Below are positions 36,931-45,544 of a stretch of DNA of 64,000 nt, piece by piece. Position numbers and translations under genes: made by a program. The number at the start of each line of letters is the position of its first letter. The first letter of the stretch is position 1. The DNA lies in contig NZ_BLPG01000001.1 of the NCBI RefSeq assembly GCF_011764445.1, forward strand, positions 2,356,001 through 2,420,000, read 5' to 3'. The DNA is from Phytohabitans rumicis. Lineage in GTDB: Bacteria > Actinomycetota > Actinomycetes > Mycobacteriales > Micromonosporaceae. The notes under the pieces were generated by a model. The model had not been told where the DNA came from. It did not search any database and saw nothing but the letters and a program-made list of their open reading frames with translations.

Positions 36931-36999
36931 GAGCTGCCGCGATGTCCGTCGCGGTCCATGCTGTTGCTCCCGCGGCCTCGCCCTGCGCGGTCCACAATC
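36931..36999 (-). repeat. Dispersed intergenic repeat, copy C
   Basis: 69 bp whose reverse complement matches copy A (28178-28257) with about 9 mismatches. It shares the blocks TTGTGGACCGCG, GGCCGCGGGAGCAAC and CATCGCGGCAGCTC. It lies just downstream of the second ECF42 gene and forms an inverted pair with copy B. Confidence 0.75.
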
Positions 37000-37024
37000 G
37001 ACAGAGCGCGCGGCGCGCCGGACC

Positions 37025-37063
37025 GGGGCGGGTTGTGGACCGCGGAGGGTAAGGCCGCGGGAG
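37025..37063 (+). repeat. Dispersed intergenic repeat, partial copy B
   Basis: 39 bp matching the left half of copy A at 37 of 39 positions (GGTTGTGGACCGCGGAGG, then GGCCGCGGGAG). The right half has diverged or is absent. With copy C it makes a large imperfect palindrome at 36961-37063, upstream of the isonitrile cluster. The rest of the gap (to 37149) holds nothing else I recognise. Confidence 0.7.
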
Positions 37064-37149
37064 TAATAGAGAAGGGGCACATGGGAAGAAGCCGTTGCCA
37101 CCGACGGCAACCGATACTTCGTAGGTCAGGATAGGCGGACCGGGAATAG

Positions 37150-38207
37150 GTGTACGGCGTGAGCGTAACGATTGATGTGGCGCCCTCGACCGCCGGCCGA
37201 CCCGTGACGGCAAAGACCAAGCTGCACGTCATCACCGCCAATGTGGTGCTACTGCGACCCCCGACGCTCAGCGCGCTGAAGGCCATGTTGTGGGCGGATG
37301 TGCTGACCAAGGCGACCCGTCAGATCAGGCCGGCGACGATCACCTATCGCGCGCACGTGGACGTCGACACGTTGGGGTTCTGGGAATTCTTGGACCGGGT
37401 CGCCGGCGACCGGCACTATCCCGGACTCGACTCTGCCGACCTGGCGGCGCTATATCACCGGTACCGCCGGCAGCCCTGGCAGCCGCCGCACAAACGACTC
37501 ATTTCCTATGCGCAGGCGGTCGCTTTCGGTTGGCTGCATCCGGCCGGCCGGCGCACTGTCGACCTCTTCACGCGATACGCGCGGCTGCTTCGGCTGGCTG
37601 GTTTTGACGCGCTGCCGGACGCGGCGGGTTCGGCGGCGGCAGCCGGGAACGGCACCGCCACCACGCTGGCGCACGCCTACGGCGGCGCCCTGCCCAGGCA
37701 CCTGACCCGAACCGTCCTCGATCTGGCGCCGGCCATCGACCGGCAGGAGCCCGCGGTGATTCTGCACGACGTCCGCCGTACGGGGACTACAAGCGCCTGG
37801 AGCGGACGCTGCGCGGGTGGGTCCCGGCCCTGTCCCGGCTGGCGCTGCGCCGCTTGCACGACGACATGCCCGGTGGCGGCGACTCGGCGTCCCTGTCCGA
37901 CCTCGAACGCGTCGTCGAATCAGCCCGCCAGGCACTCGGCGACCAGGCGACCCAACTGGGCGTCCGGCTGTACTTCCTCGCCGTACTGGGACGCGACGAG
38001 CCGCACCGTTTCCACCCGGGCCTGTTACACAGATGGATCGGCCGGGCAGACCGGCTGCTGTGCCGGATTGCGGGCGGCGGGGACGTTACCGCCGCGCTGC
38101 GCCGCTTCGCCCGGCAGGGATACGTCAGCCCCTACGAGCTGACCACCGACCTGCTCGGCCACCGACCCATGCCGAGAAAGGACATCGTGCGCAGCGTCTA
38201 TGCCTGA
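37150..38207 (+). CDS. Unrecognised protein heading the isonitrile cluster, frameshifted
   Basis: Reconstructed length about 352 residues. The first 210 residues (TAKTKLHVITANVVLLRPPT, then FGWLHPAGRRTVDLFTRYAR) and the rest (GDYKRLERTLRGWVPALSRL to MPRKDIVRSVYA) are in different frames. One extra G in the run at 37782-37785 joins them as DVRRTGDYKRLE. The protein is helical by composition, with no signal peptide, membrane segment or motif I can name. It is 38 bp upstream of the isocyanide synthase, on the same strand, so a role in that pathway is likely. Starts: GTG at 37150 or 37159. Confidence 0.65.
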
Positions 38208-38245
38208 CGCTGGCCGCAACGCACGCGATGCGAAAGGCGGATGCC

Positions 38246-39235
38246 GTGACCGCGGACGCCCCTTCGACCGCTGTCGACCGGATTCTTCATATCATCACGG
38301 CCCAGCAGCGGTTCACGCCCGGCAACGAGTGCGCCGTGCGGCCCTGCCCGCGCTGCGCCGACGTGCACGGGGCGAAGATCCAGCAACAGATGGCGCGCGG
38401 TGAGCCGCTGTGCTTCCTGCTGCCCGCCTTCCCCGGCAAGTCACCGAACCCGCGCAAGGTCCTCGGCGTCCTGCCGGACATGGCCGAGGCCGTCTCGCTG
38501 GGTCGCCTCGATGAAATGTGCCGGCGTATCGGCGCCGTCTACGCTCCCGGCGCGCAGGTCGTCATCTGCTCCGACGGGCGGGTGTTCAGCGACGCGGTCG
38601 GCATCCGGGATGAGGCCATCACCGCGTACCAGCGCGCCCTGCGCGAGATGGCCGGGCGCATCGGTCCGAACACACTCGCGCTCTACCACCTCGACGACGT
38701 GTACCCCCAGGCGAGCCACGAGGACATGCGCGCGACGCTGACCGCCCGGTACGGCGAGGATCTGACCCTGCTCAAGCAGTGGATCAGCGAGGGCGGCGAG
38801 TTGCTGGCGCTGTACCGGGGAATCACCCGGTTCCTGTTCGAGGACGCCGACCGCCCGGACCGGCAGGACAGCCGGGCCGCCCGGCAACGCGACAGCCGGG
38901 CCCGCGCCTACGTGGTCATCCAGCGCAGCCGGGCGTGGGGCGAACTGGTCGGGCGGCACTTCCCCGACGCGCTGCGGCTGTCCATCCACCCCCAGGCATG
39001 CGGCGCGAAGAAGCTCGGCATCAGCCTGATGGACGCCACCGAGAACTGGCTGACCGCCTGGCACGGGGTTGCCGTGGACGTCGGCGGTCGCTTCCTGCTC
39101 ATGAAGCGGTACCACGCGGAAAGCCTCGGCGCGGAGCTGGTCCACCGCGACGGGCGCCCCTCTCACTTCCGGCTCGCGGATCCGTCCAGCCTGCCGCCCT
39201 CGAAGGAGATCCAGCATGAGACCACCGCCGCCTAG
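38246..39235 (+). CDS. PvcA/Dit1-type isocyanide (isonitrile) synthase
   Basis: 329 residues, the usual PvcA length. Hallmarks: CPRCADVHGAKIQQQMARGE, FLLPAFPGKSPNPRKVLGVL (conserved P-F-x-x-K-S-x-N and KVLG), VICSDGRVFSDAVG, and RLSIHPQACGAKKLGISLMD near the C-terminus. PvcA-family enzymes convert the amino group of L-tyrosine or L-tryptophan to an isonitrile using ribulose-5-phosphate as carbon source. GTG at 38246 is chosen because AAAGGCGG precedes it; an ATG at 38228 lacks a ribosome site. The oxygenase gene starts inside its last 20 bp, which fits a PvcA-PvcB pair. Confidence 0.92.
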   Translation: MTADAPSTAVDRILHIITAQQRFTPGNECAVRPCPRCADVHGAKIQQQMARGEPLCFLLPAFPGKSPNPRKVLGVLPDMAEAVSLGRLDEMCRRIGAVYAPGAQVVICSDGRVFSDAVGIRDEAITAYQRALREMAGRIGPNTLALYHLDDVYPQASHEDMRATLTARYGEDLTLLKQWISEGGELLALYRGITRFLFEDADRPDRQDSRAARQRDSRARAYVVIQRSRAWGELVGRHFPDALRLSIHPQACGAKKLGISLMDATENWLTAWHGVAVDVGGRFLLMKRYHAESLGAELVHRDGRPSHFRLADPSSLPPSKEIQHETTAA

Positions 39236-40076
39236 CCTGCTCGATCACGTGGAACTACGGCCCCAGGCCCCGTTCGGGCTGCTCGTCGAGGCACGCACCG
39301 GGGATGCCCGGCTCGACGAGCTCCCGGCGAAGCTCTTGCTGGACAAGGCCCGCGAGCACCGGCTACTGCTGCTGCGCGGGTTCGTCCCCTTCGCCGACGC
39401 GCGGCAGTTGACCGCGTTCGGCGAGTACCTGGGCGACGTACCCATCTGGTCCTTCGGCCCGATCCTGGAGTTGGTCGAGCACGAGCACCCGGCGGACGGG
39501 GTGTTCGGCAACAACTGGCTGCCGTTCCACTGGGACGGCATGTTCCTCGATCGGATCCCGGAATTTCAAGTATTCCAATGCATCTACGCACCGGGCGATG
39601 GCCAGGGCGGGCGCACCGTCTTCTCGGACACCACGCTGGTCCTGGCGGACCTCCCGGCGGACTCGCGTTCCGTCTGGGAGGCGACCGAGGTGGTCTACAC
39701 GGTCGCCAAGAAAGCCCACTACGGCGGGCTGGTGCGCTCCCCGCTGGTCGTACCGCATCCGGACCGCAGCTTCCCGACCTTGCGATACCACGAGCCGGTA
39801 CCGGCGGAGATGGCCTACCCGAACCCGGTCACGCTGCGGTACGAGGGCATTCGCCCCGACGAGGTACCGCGGGTCGAACAGACGGTACGCGAGGCGCTGT
39901 ACCACCCCCGGCACGCCTACACCCACGACTGGCACACCGGAGACGTCGTCATCGCCGACAACTACACACTGCTACACGCCCGCGAGTCCTACACCAGGCA
40001 CTGCAACCGACACCTCCGCCGGGTGCACGTGATGGGCGATCCGCCGTTGACCAACCCCGCGCTGCCGCGCCCGTGA
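39216..40076 (+). CDS. PvcB-type Fe(II)/2-oxoglutarate oxygenase (TauD/TfdA family)
   Basis: 286 residues. The iron-binding facial triad is visible: HWD in NWLPFHWDGMFLDRIP (about residue 108) and the distal His in NYTLLHARESYTRH (about 252). The downstream RHLRRVHVMG supplies the 2-oxoglutarate Arg. PvcB enzymes act on the isonitrile made by PvcA, typically introducing a vinyl group with loss of CO2 or by desaturation. Overlap of 20 bp with the synthase gene and 4 bp with the methyltransferase gene shows one operon. Whether the product is tyrosine- or tryptophan-derived cannot be read from sequence. Confidence 0.9.
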   Translation: MRPPPPSLLDHVELRPQAPFGLLVEARTGDARLDELPAKLLLDKAREHRLLLLRGFVPFADARQLTAFGEYLGDVPIWSFGPILELVEHEHPADGVFGNNWLPFHWDGMFLDRIPEFQVFQCIYAPGDGQGGRTVFSDTTLVLADLPADSRSVWEATEVVYTVAKKAHYGGLVRSPLVVPHPDRSFPTLRYHEPVPAEMAYPNPVTLRYEGIRPDEVPRVEQTVREALYHPRHAYTHDWHTGDVVIADNYTLLHARESYTRHCNRHLRRVHVMGDPPLTNPALPRP

Positions 40077-40876
40077 CCGCGTCCCAGGATCGGTACACCT
40101 TCGACAACGCCGCCCCCACGGCGGCCCAGCGGGTTCGGCTGCTCGCCGAGTCGATCGACGGGCACACCACCGAAGTGCTCGCCGGGCTGGGCATCGCACA
40201 GGGCTGGCGGTGCCTGGAGGTGGGTCCGGGCGCCGGCACAATCACCGCCTGGCTGGCCGCCCGGGTCGGTCCGCGCGGCCGAGTCACCGCGCTGGACCTC
40301 GACCCGCGGCACGTACCGGGCGGCCCGACCATCGAGGTACGCCAGGACGACGTGCGCACCGCCGCCCTGCCCGATGCCCACTTCGATCTGATCCACGCCC
40401 GGCTCGTGCTGATGCACCTGCCGGAGCGCGACGAGGTGCTGCGCCGCTTGGCCGGTGCGCTGCGCCCGGGCGGGCTGCTGGTCGTCTCCGATTGGGACAC
40501 CACCTGGCGCCGGGGGCTGCTCATCGCGGCCAGCGACCCAGCCGCGGCCGGCGCGTTCGACGCCTACCAGGACGCGCTGGCCAACCTCGTGGTCAGCAAC
40601 GGCGGCGACCTCGCGTGGGCCAGCCGCGTACCGCTGGCGATGCGCTCCACCGGGCTGGTCGGCATCACCGGGGTCGGGCACAACCGGCTGCACGCCGGCG
40701 GCGACGCCGGCTGCCTGCTGCACGCCGCGAACACTCACCAACTGGCCGACCCGTTGCGCCGGTGGGGGTTGACCGTCGAGCAGATCGAGCGGGTACGCGC
40801 GGCGATGGCCCACCCCGACACGTTGATCCACTCGTACTGGCTGTACACGACGGTCGGCCGCCGCCCGGAGGAGTGA
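40073..40876 (+). CDS. SAM-dependent methyltransferase of the isonitrile cluster
   Basis: 267 residues from a GTG overlapping the previous TGA (GTGA). Class I fold: motif I CLEVGPGAGTITAWLAARVG (residues 44-63), ALDLDPRH, DLIHARLVLMHLPERDEVLR and LRPGGLLVVSDWDTTW. UbiE-like small-molecule methyltransferase. Its place at the end of the PvcA-PvcB operon suggests tailoring of the isonitrile product, for example O-methylation of a phenol or carboxylate; that is inference. Convergent with the beta-helix glycosidase gene, 17 bp between stops. Confidence 0.88.
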   Translation: MTASQDRYTFDNAAPTAAQRVRLLAESIDGHTTEVLAGLGIAQGWRCLEVGPGAGTITAWLAARVGPRGRVTALDLDPRHVPGGPTIEVRQDDVRTAALPDAHFDLIHARLVLMHLPERDEVLRRLAGALRPGGLLVVSDWDTTWRRGLLIAASDPAAAGAFDAYQDALANLVVSNGGDLAWASRVPLAMRSTGLVGITGVGHNRLHAGGDAGCLLHAANTHQLADPLRRWGLTVEQIERVRAAMAHPDTLIHSYWLYTTVGRRPEE

Positions 40877-40893
40877 GAGTCCGTCGGGCTCCA

Positions 40894-43487
40894 TCAGCGC
40901 TCGCCGAAGACCTGTAGCTCGGACACGCTGCCGCCCGAGCCGCTGGAATCGGTGACCGTCAGCCGGACGTGGCGGGCCGGCACACCGCCCGTGGCGAGCG
41001 AATAGTTGGTCGCCCCGGTGGTCAGCGACCCGGTGTGGTCGTCGAGCAGGGTCCAGGTGGTGGGCGTGTCGCCGGCGTCGGCGGAGACCTCGACCCGGTA
41101 CCGGTAGCCGCTCGCCTTCTCGAAGGTCGTCACCACCGCCGTCACCTGCCGGACCGCACCGAGGTCGACCTGCAACCAGGACGGGTCCGGCAGGCCGGCT
41201 CCCTGTGCCCAACGGGTGCCGGGGGCGCCGTCGACGGCCTTCTCCGGTGCGTACTCGGCGGAGTACCGCGAGGAGCTTGTGGCCTTCGCGTGGCGGGCGA
41301 GGTTGTCCAACTGGGGTTGGGTGACCGTCACCGTCGCGCTCGGCGCGCCGAGGTTGCCCGCCGCGTCGCGGGCCCGGACCGTGAGGGGGTAGGTGGTGCC
41401 CGGGACGAGGCCGCCGATCCGCACCTTCGTGGTCGCGGAGGCACTGACCAGGCGCCCGTCGGCGAAGATCTCGTAGCCGGTCACCGCCACGTTGTCGCGG
41501 GCCGTGGTCCAGCTCAGGTCCGCGACCGAGGGCAGGACGGCGACGGCGGACACCCCCTCGGCCCGGCCCGGCGCGGTCCGGTCGGCGATCGGTGCCGGCG
41601 GGTCGAGGTCGCGGTAGGCGGGTTCGAGCCCGGCGCCGGTCGTGACGGAGGCGGGCAGGGCGTCGCAGGACGGCACGACGGCGTTGTCGGCGATCACGTT
41701 GTTGGGGCTGCCCTGCACGGCGACATCTGGGTTGGTGGTGACGTTGTGGTCGGCGGCGTTGTACCGCGCTCCGCCTCCGTTGATGAGCAGCCACCGTACG
41801 TCGGTACGGCAGAAGGCGTTCTCGGTGACGTGCACGAAGCGGCTGCCCTCGTCGAGGTAGACCGGGCCGTACCCGGTCGGCCCGAGGTCGTGGACGTAGT
41901 TCCGGTGGATGACGGTGCCGGGGTCGGCGCCCAGGTGGTAGATGCCGCCGCCGTCGGCGAGCGTGTTCATCAGGTCGTAGATGTGGTTGGCGTAGACCGC
42001 GTTGTCCAGGCTCGTCGTGGCGGTGTCGTACATGGTGACGCCGAGGTTGCCGGGATAGGCGGGGTTGCCGCCCGGATCGGTCAACCCGAAGCCCCAGCCG
42101 ATCGAGATGCCGCTGTAGGGCAGGTTGTGCAGGGTGTTGTGGTGCACCGCGCTGCGGGTGGTGTACCCGACGAAGATCGCGACGGCGTCCGCGTACTCGG
42201 TGCCGATCCGGGTGACCAGGTTGTTGGCGAGGGTGTTGTCGCTGGTGATCAGGCGCGGGTCGGCGGGGTGGTGGTCGGCCTCGTCGATGCCGCCGAGCTG
42301 GATGCCGGCGGAGGAGATGTCCTCGAACCGGTTGCCGATGACGGTGCCGCGCTGGCTGCCGGTGCCCAGGTTGAGCCCGGCGGCGCCCAGCCGGGTGAAG
42401 ACGTTGCGGTCGAAGGCGAGGTCGCGATCGTTCTCGAAGCTCACCGCGGCCGGGGTCTTGGCCCAGGCCGCACGGGTGGAGTCGAAGTCGGGGTTGGTGG
42501 CGACGGCGCCGACGATGTGGAACCCGGCCTGCACGTCGGCATAGCCCTCGTCGGTGTCGGGTGCGAGCCAGGTGGCGTACGAGAAGGTCAGCCCTTGGAA
42601 CCGGAGGTTGCGCACCGGGTCGCCGGGCGTGCCGTGGCCCCGGATCAGCGTCTCCAGCCTGGGCGCCACGACGTTCGCCGTCGCCATGTCCTGCCCGGTG
42701 AGCGGCTTGTAGTACAGGTAGCCGGCGGTCCGGTCGAGATACCACTCGCCGGGCTCGTCGAGCAGTTCGTAGGCGTTCTCGAACCAGGTCGGCGCCTCCA
42801 TGCCGATGCCGGTGTGCAGGTTGGCGTTGTGCCAGCACGGCTGCTGCACGGCGACGGCGGTGCCGGCGATCGACGCGACCGGGCAGCGGATGAGCTTCCA
42901 GGCGATCTGGGTGACCACCTCGACGTCGGACTGGTTTCGCCACCCGGCGCGGGTGCTGTCCGGTGCGGTGAACCCGTTGTCGGCCTTGGTGAAGCCGGTC
43001 AGCGGGGCCTGGGTGCGGGCCCGGGTGGCGCGCCGGCCGTCCACGAAGAGCTGGCGGGTCTTCAGGTCGCCGACCGGAGCCCGGTAGATGCCGCTGGCCG
43101 CGTCGTACCTCGACCAGCCGGTGATGCGCTGCCCCCGCTGATCACCGGGCGCTGGCCGGCGATCGCGCGGTACGTCACGCGGTGCCCGTCGGCGCCCGAG
43201 TCGGCGCCGGTCAGTTCGAGGGTGCGGTCCAGGACGTACGTGCCGCCCTGGAGGTTGACGAACACGTCGCCGCCACGGCCGGTGAGCTTGCGCGCCTCGT
43301 CGCGAGCGCGTTCGAGCGTCCGGAACGGGCGGGCCTTCGTGCCGGGCGCGGTGTCGGCGCCGCTCGGTGCCACGTAGATCTGGGCGGTCGACGAGCTGGC
43401 CGAGGCGGCGCCCGGGAGGGGCAGGAGGGTGGCGGTGAGGGCGAGGGCGAGGATCCTGGTGCCACGCCGCCGGTCGGGTGTCTTCAA
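40894..43487 (-). CDS. Secreted beta-helix glycosidase-like protein with FN3 and F5/8C domains, frameshifted
   Basis: About 864 residues. Signal peptide (RILALALTATLLPLPGAASA), then IYVAPSGADTAPGTKARPFR and VNLQGGTYVLDRTLELT, typical of GH141-like right-handed beta-helix enzymes. The helix region has repeated NxxVYANHIYDL and HRNYVHDLGPTG turns. FN3 (SAVAVLPSVADLSWTTARDN) and a C-terminal discoidin/CBM32 domain (NLARHAKATSSSRYSAEYAP) follow. One extra C in the plus-strand run at 43132-43136 joins PVISGG to QRITGWSRYD. The TTG start (GGAGGAAC upstream) overlaps the preceding stop by 4 bp (TTGA). Probably degrades a plant or algal polysaccharide outside the cell. Confidence 0.78.
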
Positions 43488-44536
43488 CGAGTTCCTCCGT
43501 CCTCGGCGAGGCCCGGCTCGGTGGCGGCCTGGACCAGCCCGCCGCTGTCGACCGAGTCGTCGGTGCGGATCGGGTTGCCCCACACGAGGGCCTCGTAGTA
43601 CGTGGTGTTCGGGATGGCCATGCAGAGGTGCTGGTTGACCACGCCCATGCCGTGCACCTCGGCGCGCAGGCCGAAGCTCTCCGCCAGGTGGGCGACGCGT
43701 ATGGCCCCCGTGATGCCGCCCTTGAAGATGGCGGAGGTCCGCACCCGGGTGGCCGTGCCGAGGGCGATGAAGTCGGCGATGTTCCGGTGTGCGCCGTCGC
43801 TGGTCTCCCCGACCAGCAGCGGCACGCCCACCCGCTCGGCGAGCCAGCGATGGCTGGTGATGTTGAACTCGCGCATCGGCTCCTCGTACCAGAGGAAGTC
43901 CGACTCGGACAGGACCCGGCCAAGGGACACCGCGTCGGCGAGGTCGAAGCCGGCCGAACCGTCGTACATGAGCGGGAAGTCGTCGCCGACGTGCGCGCGC
44001 AGCGCGACGGCGAGCTTGGCATCGCGGCGGGCGTCGCCCCAGGCGTGCAGCTTGATGGCCCGGAAACCCCGGGCGATGCACTGGTCGGCGACGTCGAGGT
44101 ACTCCTCGATCGAGTCGTAGGTGACCGTCGAGGCGTACGCCGGGATCGACTGGCGGAAGTTGCCGAGCAGCTCGTGGACCGGGGCGCCGGCGATCCGTCC
44201 GGCGATGTCCCACAGGGCGACGTCGACGAGGCCGAGGAAGTAGAGCGGGAACTCCTCGATGCGGTCCAGCTCCCACATCCGGTGCCACAGCCATTCCCGG
44301 CGCAGCGCGTCCTGGCCCAGCAGCTCGTCGCGGATGCGCCGGCCGACCAGGTCGGCGGCGATGACGCCGCGCGGGGTGGGTGCGCTGCCGACGACGCCGT
44401 CGCGGGTGCGGATGCGCAGGACGCCGGCCTGGCGGGCCGGCTCCGCGCCGGGCAGCCCGTCGCGCCACCGGTATCCGGGCTGTGCCGGCAGCTCCACCAC
44501 GTCGACCCAGACGTCCTGGATCCGCGAGCCCCTCAT
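43484..44536 (-). CDS. Mandelate racemase/muconate lactonizing (enolase superfamily) enzyme
   Basis: 350 residues. Enolase-superfamily residues: base region AIKLHAWGDARRD (KxH instead of the usual KxK), metal ligands Asp in LMYDGSAGFDLAD, Glu in FLWYEEPMREF and Glu in LVGETSDGAHRN, and a C-terminal His in RAEVHGMGVVNQH. This resembles acid-sugar dehydratases and related enzymes. ATG overlaps the GntR stop by 4 bp, and the glycosidase follows directly, so it probably processes a sugar acid released by that enzyme. The exact reaction is not determinable. Confidence 0.87.
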   Translation of the reverse strand: MRGSRIQDVWVDVVELPAQPGYRWRDGLPGAEPARQAGVLRIRTRDGVVGSAPTPRGVIAADLVGRRIRDELLGQDALRREWLWHRMWELDRIEEFPLYFLGLVDVALWDIAGRIAGAPVHELLGNFRQSIPAYASTVTYDSIEEYLDVADQCIARGFRAIKLHAWGDARRDAKLAVALRAHVGDDFPLMYDGSAGFDLADAVSLGRVLSESDFLWYEEPMREFNITSHRWLAERVGVPLLVGETSDGAHRNIADFIALGTATRVRTSAIFKGGITGAIRVAHLAESFGLRAEVHGMGVVNQHLCMAIPNTTYYEALVWGNPIRTDDSVDSGGLVQAATEPGLAEDGGTR

Positions 44537-45339
44537 CCCGCGTCCGGGGTGGGGTCGGCCTTGAGCAGCCGGTTGTGGATGCGTTCCTCGAACTGGGCCT
44601 GGGTGGTGTCGACGTGCTCGATCATGGCGGCCGCCGCCGCGTCCGGCCGCCCCTCGGCGATCGCGGCGGCGATCGCGAGGTGCTGGTGCGCCGCGACCTC
44701 CAGCGAGCCCGGAAGCTCGCCGAGGAACAGCAGCCGGTCGGACTGCGCGGCGAAGTCCCGGATGTCGCTGACGGCGGCTTCGAGGAAGACATTGCCGGCG
44801 GCCACGGCGACGGCGTCGTGGAAGAGGGCGTCGAAGCGGGCGAACTCGCTGGGGTCGGCCTCGGCCCACACCGCCATCGTGCCCTCCGCGGCCTCCCGGA
44901 CCGCCCGTACCTGGATCGGGGTGGCCAGGTTGGCGGCCCGGCGGGCGGAATCCGCCTCGATCAGGCGCCGGTACTCGAACATCATGCGGACCTGTACCAG
45001 GTCGGTCGGCTGGAAGTAGGCGATCCGCCGGCCGGCGATCGGGTTGGCGGGCGCCGCGACGAAGAGGCCGGCGCCCTTGCGTACGCTGATGCGCCCGACC
45101 GCGGCCAGCACCTTCACCGCCTCCCGGGTGACCGTCCGGCCGGTCTGCAGGATCTCGGCGAGGCCGCGCTCGGTGGGCAGCCGGTCGCCGGGCCGCAACT
45201 GCTGCTCGGCGATGTACTCCAGCAGGCGCTCCGCGGCGAGCACGTAGCCCGGCTGGTAGGCGGTGGCCGGTGCGGGCGTCGCGGTGTCACGCGCCCCGTC
45301 GCCCGGGGTGCCTGGTGAGGTCGTCAAGCCGCTCTCCAA
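44533..45339 (-). CDS. GntR family regulator, FadR/FCD subfamily
   Basis: 268 residues. Winged HTH: LEYIAEQQLRPGDRLPTERG, TVTREAVKVLAAVGRISVRK. FCD effector domain: RMMFEYRRLIEADSARRAAN, FDALFHDAVAVAAGN with the metal-binding Asp/His set, and HQHLAIAAAIAEGRPDAAAA. It heads the operon with the enolase and glycosidase genes and is divergent from the sugar importer. FCD regulators bind sugar acids or carboxylates and repress catabolic genes. The first codon is a TTG with a weak ribosome site; a downstream start is possible. Confidence 0.88.
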   Translation of the reverse strand: MESGLTTSPGTPGDGARDTATPAPATAYQPGYVLAAERLLEYIAEQQLRPGDRLPTERGLAEILQTGRTVTREAVKVLAAVGRISVRKGAGLFVAAPANPIAGRRIAYFQPTDLVQVRMMFEYRRLIEADSARRAANLATPIQVRAVREAAEGTMAVWAEADPSEFARFDALFHDAVAVAAGNVFLEAAVSDIRDFAAQSDRLLFLGELPGSLEVAAHQHLAIAAAIAEGRPDAAAAAMIEHVDTTQAQFEERIHNRLLKADPTPDAG

Positions 45340-45351
45340 CCAACAGAAGCT

Positions 45352-45361
45352 TCAGATCTAT
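45352..45361 (-). promoter_or_regulatory. GntR-type operator, site 1
   Basis: Reverse complement reads ATAGATCTGA, identical to sites 2 and 3. It is 13 bp upstream of the GntR start, in position to control GntR itself. Confidence 0.6.
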
Positions 45362-45398
45362 CTCGATCCCCGACGTTACACCAGGGTGTCAGGCGAGT

Positions 45399-45408
45399 AT
45401 AGATCTGA
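45399..45408 (+). promoter_or_regulatory. GntR-type operator, site 2
   Basis: ATAGATCTGA around the palindromic core AGATCT, 22 bp upstream of the candidate -35 box of the importer operon. Confidence 0.6.
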
Positions 45409-45429
45409 CTCTTCTCGTCACGTCGAGCC

Positions 45430-45459
45430 TTGACAGCGCGGAAATCTCCAGCCAATACT
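45430..45459 (+). promoter_or_regulatory. Candidate promoter of the sugar importer operon
   Basis: TTGACA at 45430-45435 and AATACT at 45454-45459, 18 bp apart. The pair sits between operator sites 2 and 3 and 85 bp upstream of the binding-protein ATG. Confidence 0.45.
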
Positions 45460-45485
45460 GGCCGCCACTCCGAAAGCCGCCACCG

Positions 45486-45495
45486 ATAGATCTGA
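45486..45495 (+). promoter_or_regulatory. GntR-type operator, site 3
   Basis: Third exact ATAGATCTGA, about 26 bp downstream of the candidate -10 box, so a bound repressor would block transcription of the importer operon. Confidence 0.6.
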
Positions 45496-45544
45496 TACTT
45501 CAGTTGCCGGGTGACGTCTCCCCGGCCCCACGAAGGGCTCCCCC

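Noticed and set aside
39989-42943. Minus-strand open frame of about 980 codons across the methyltransferase and beta-helix genes
   Set aside because: Low-complexity Arg-rich shadow; the real genes in other frames have clear catalytic motifs and overlapping start/stop signals.
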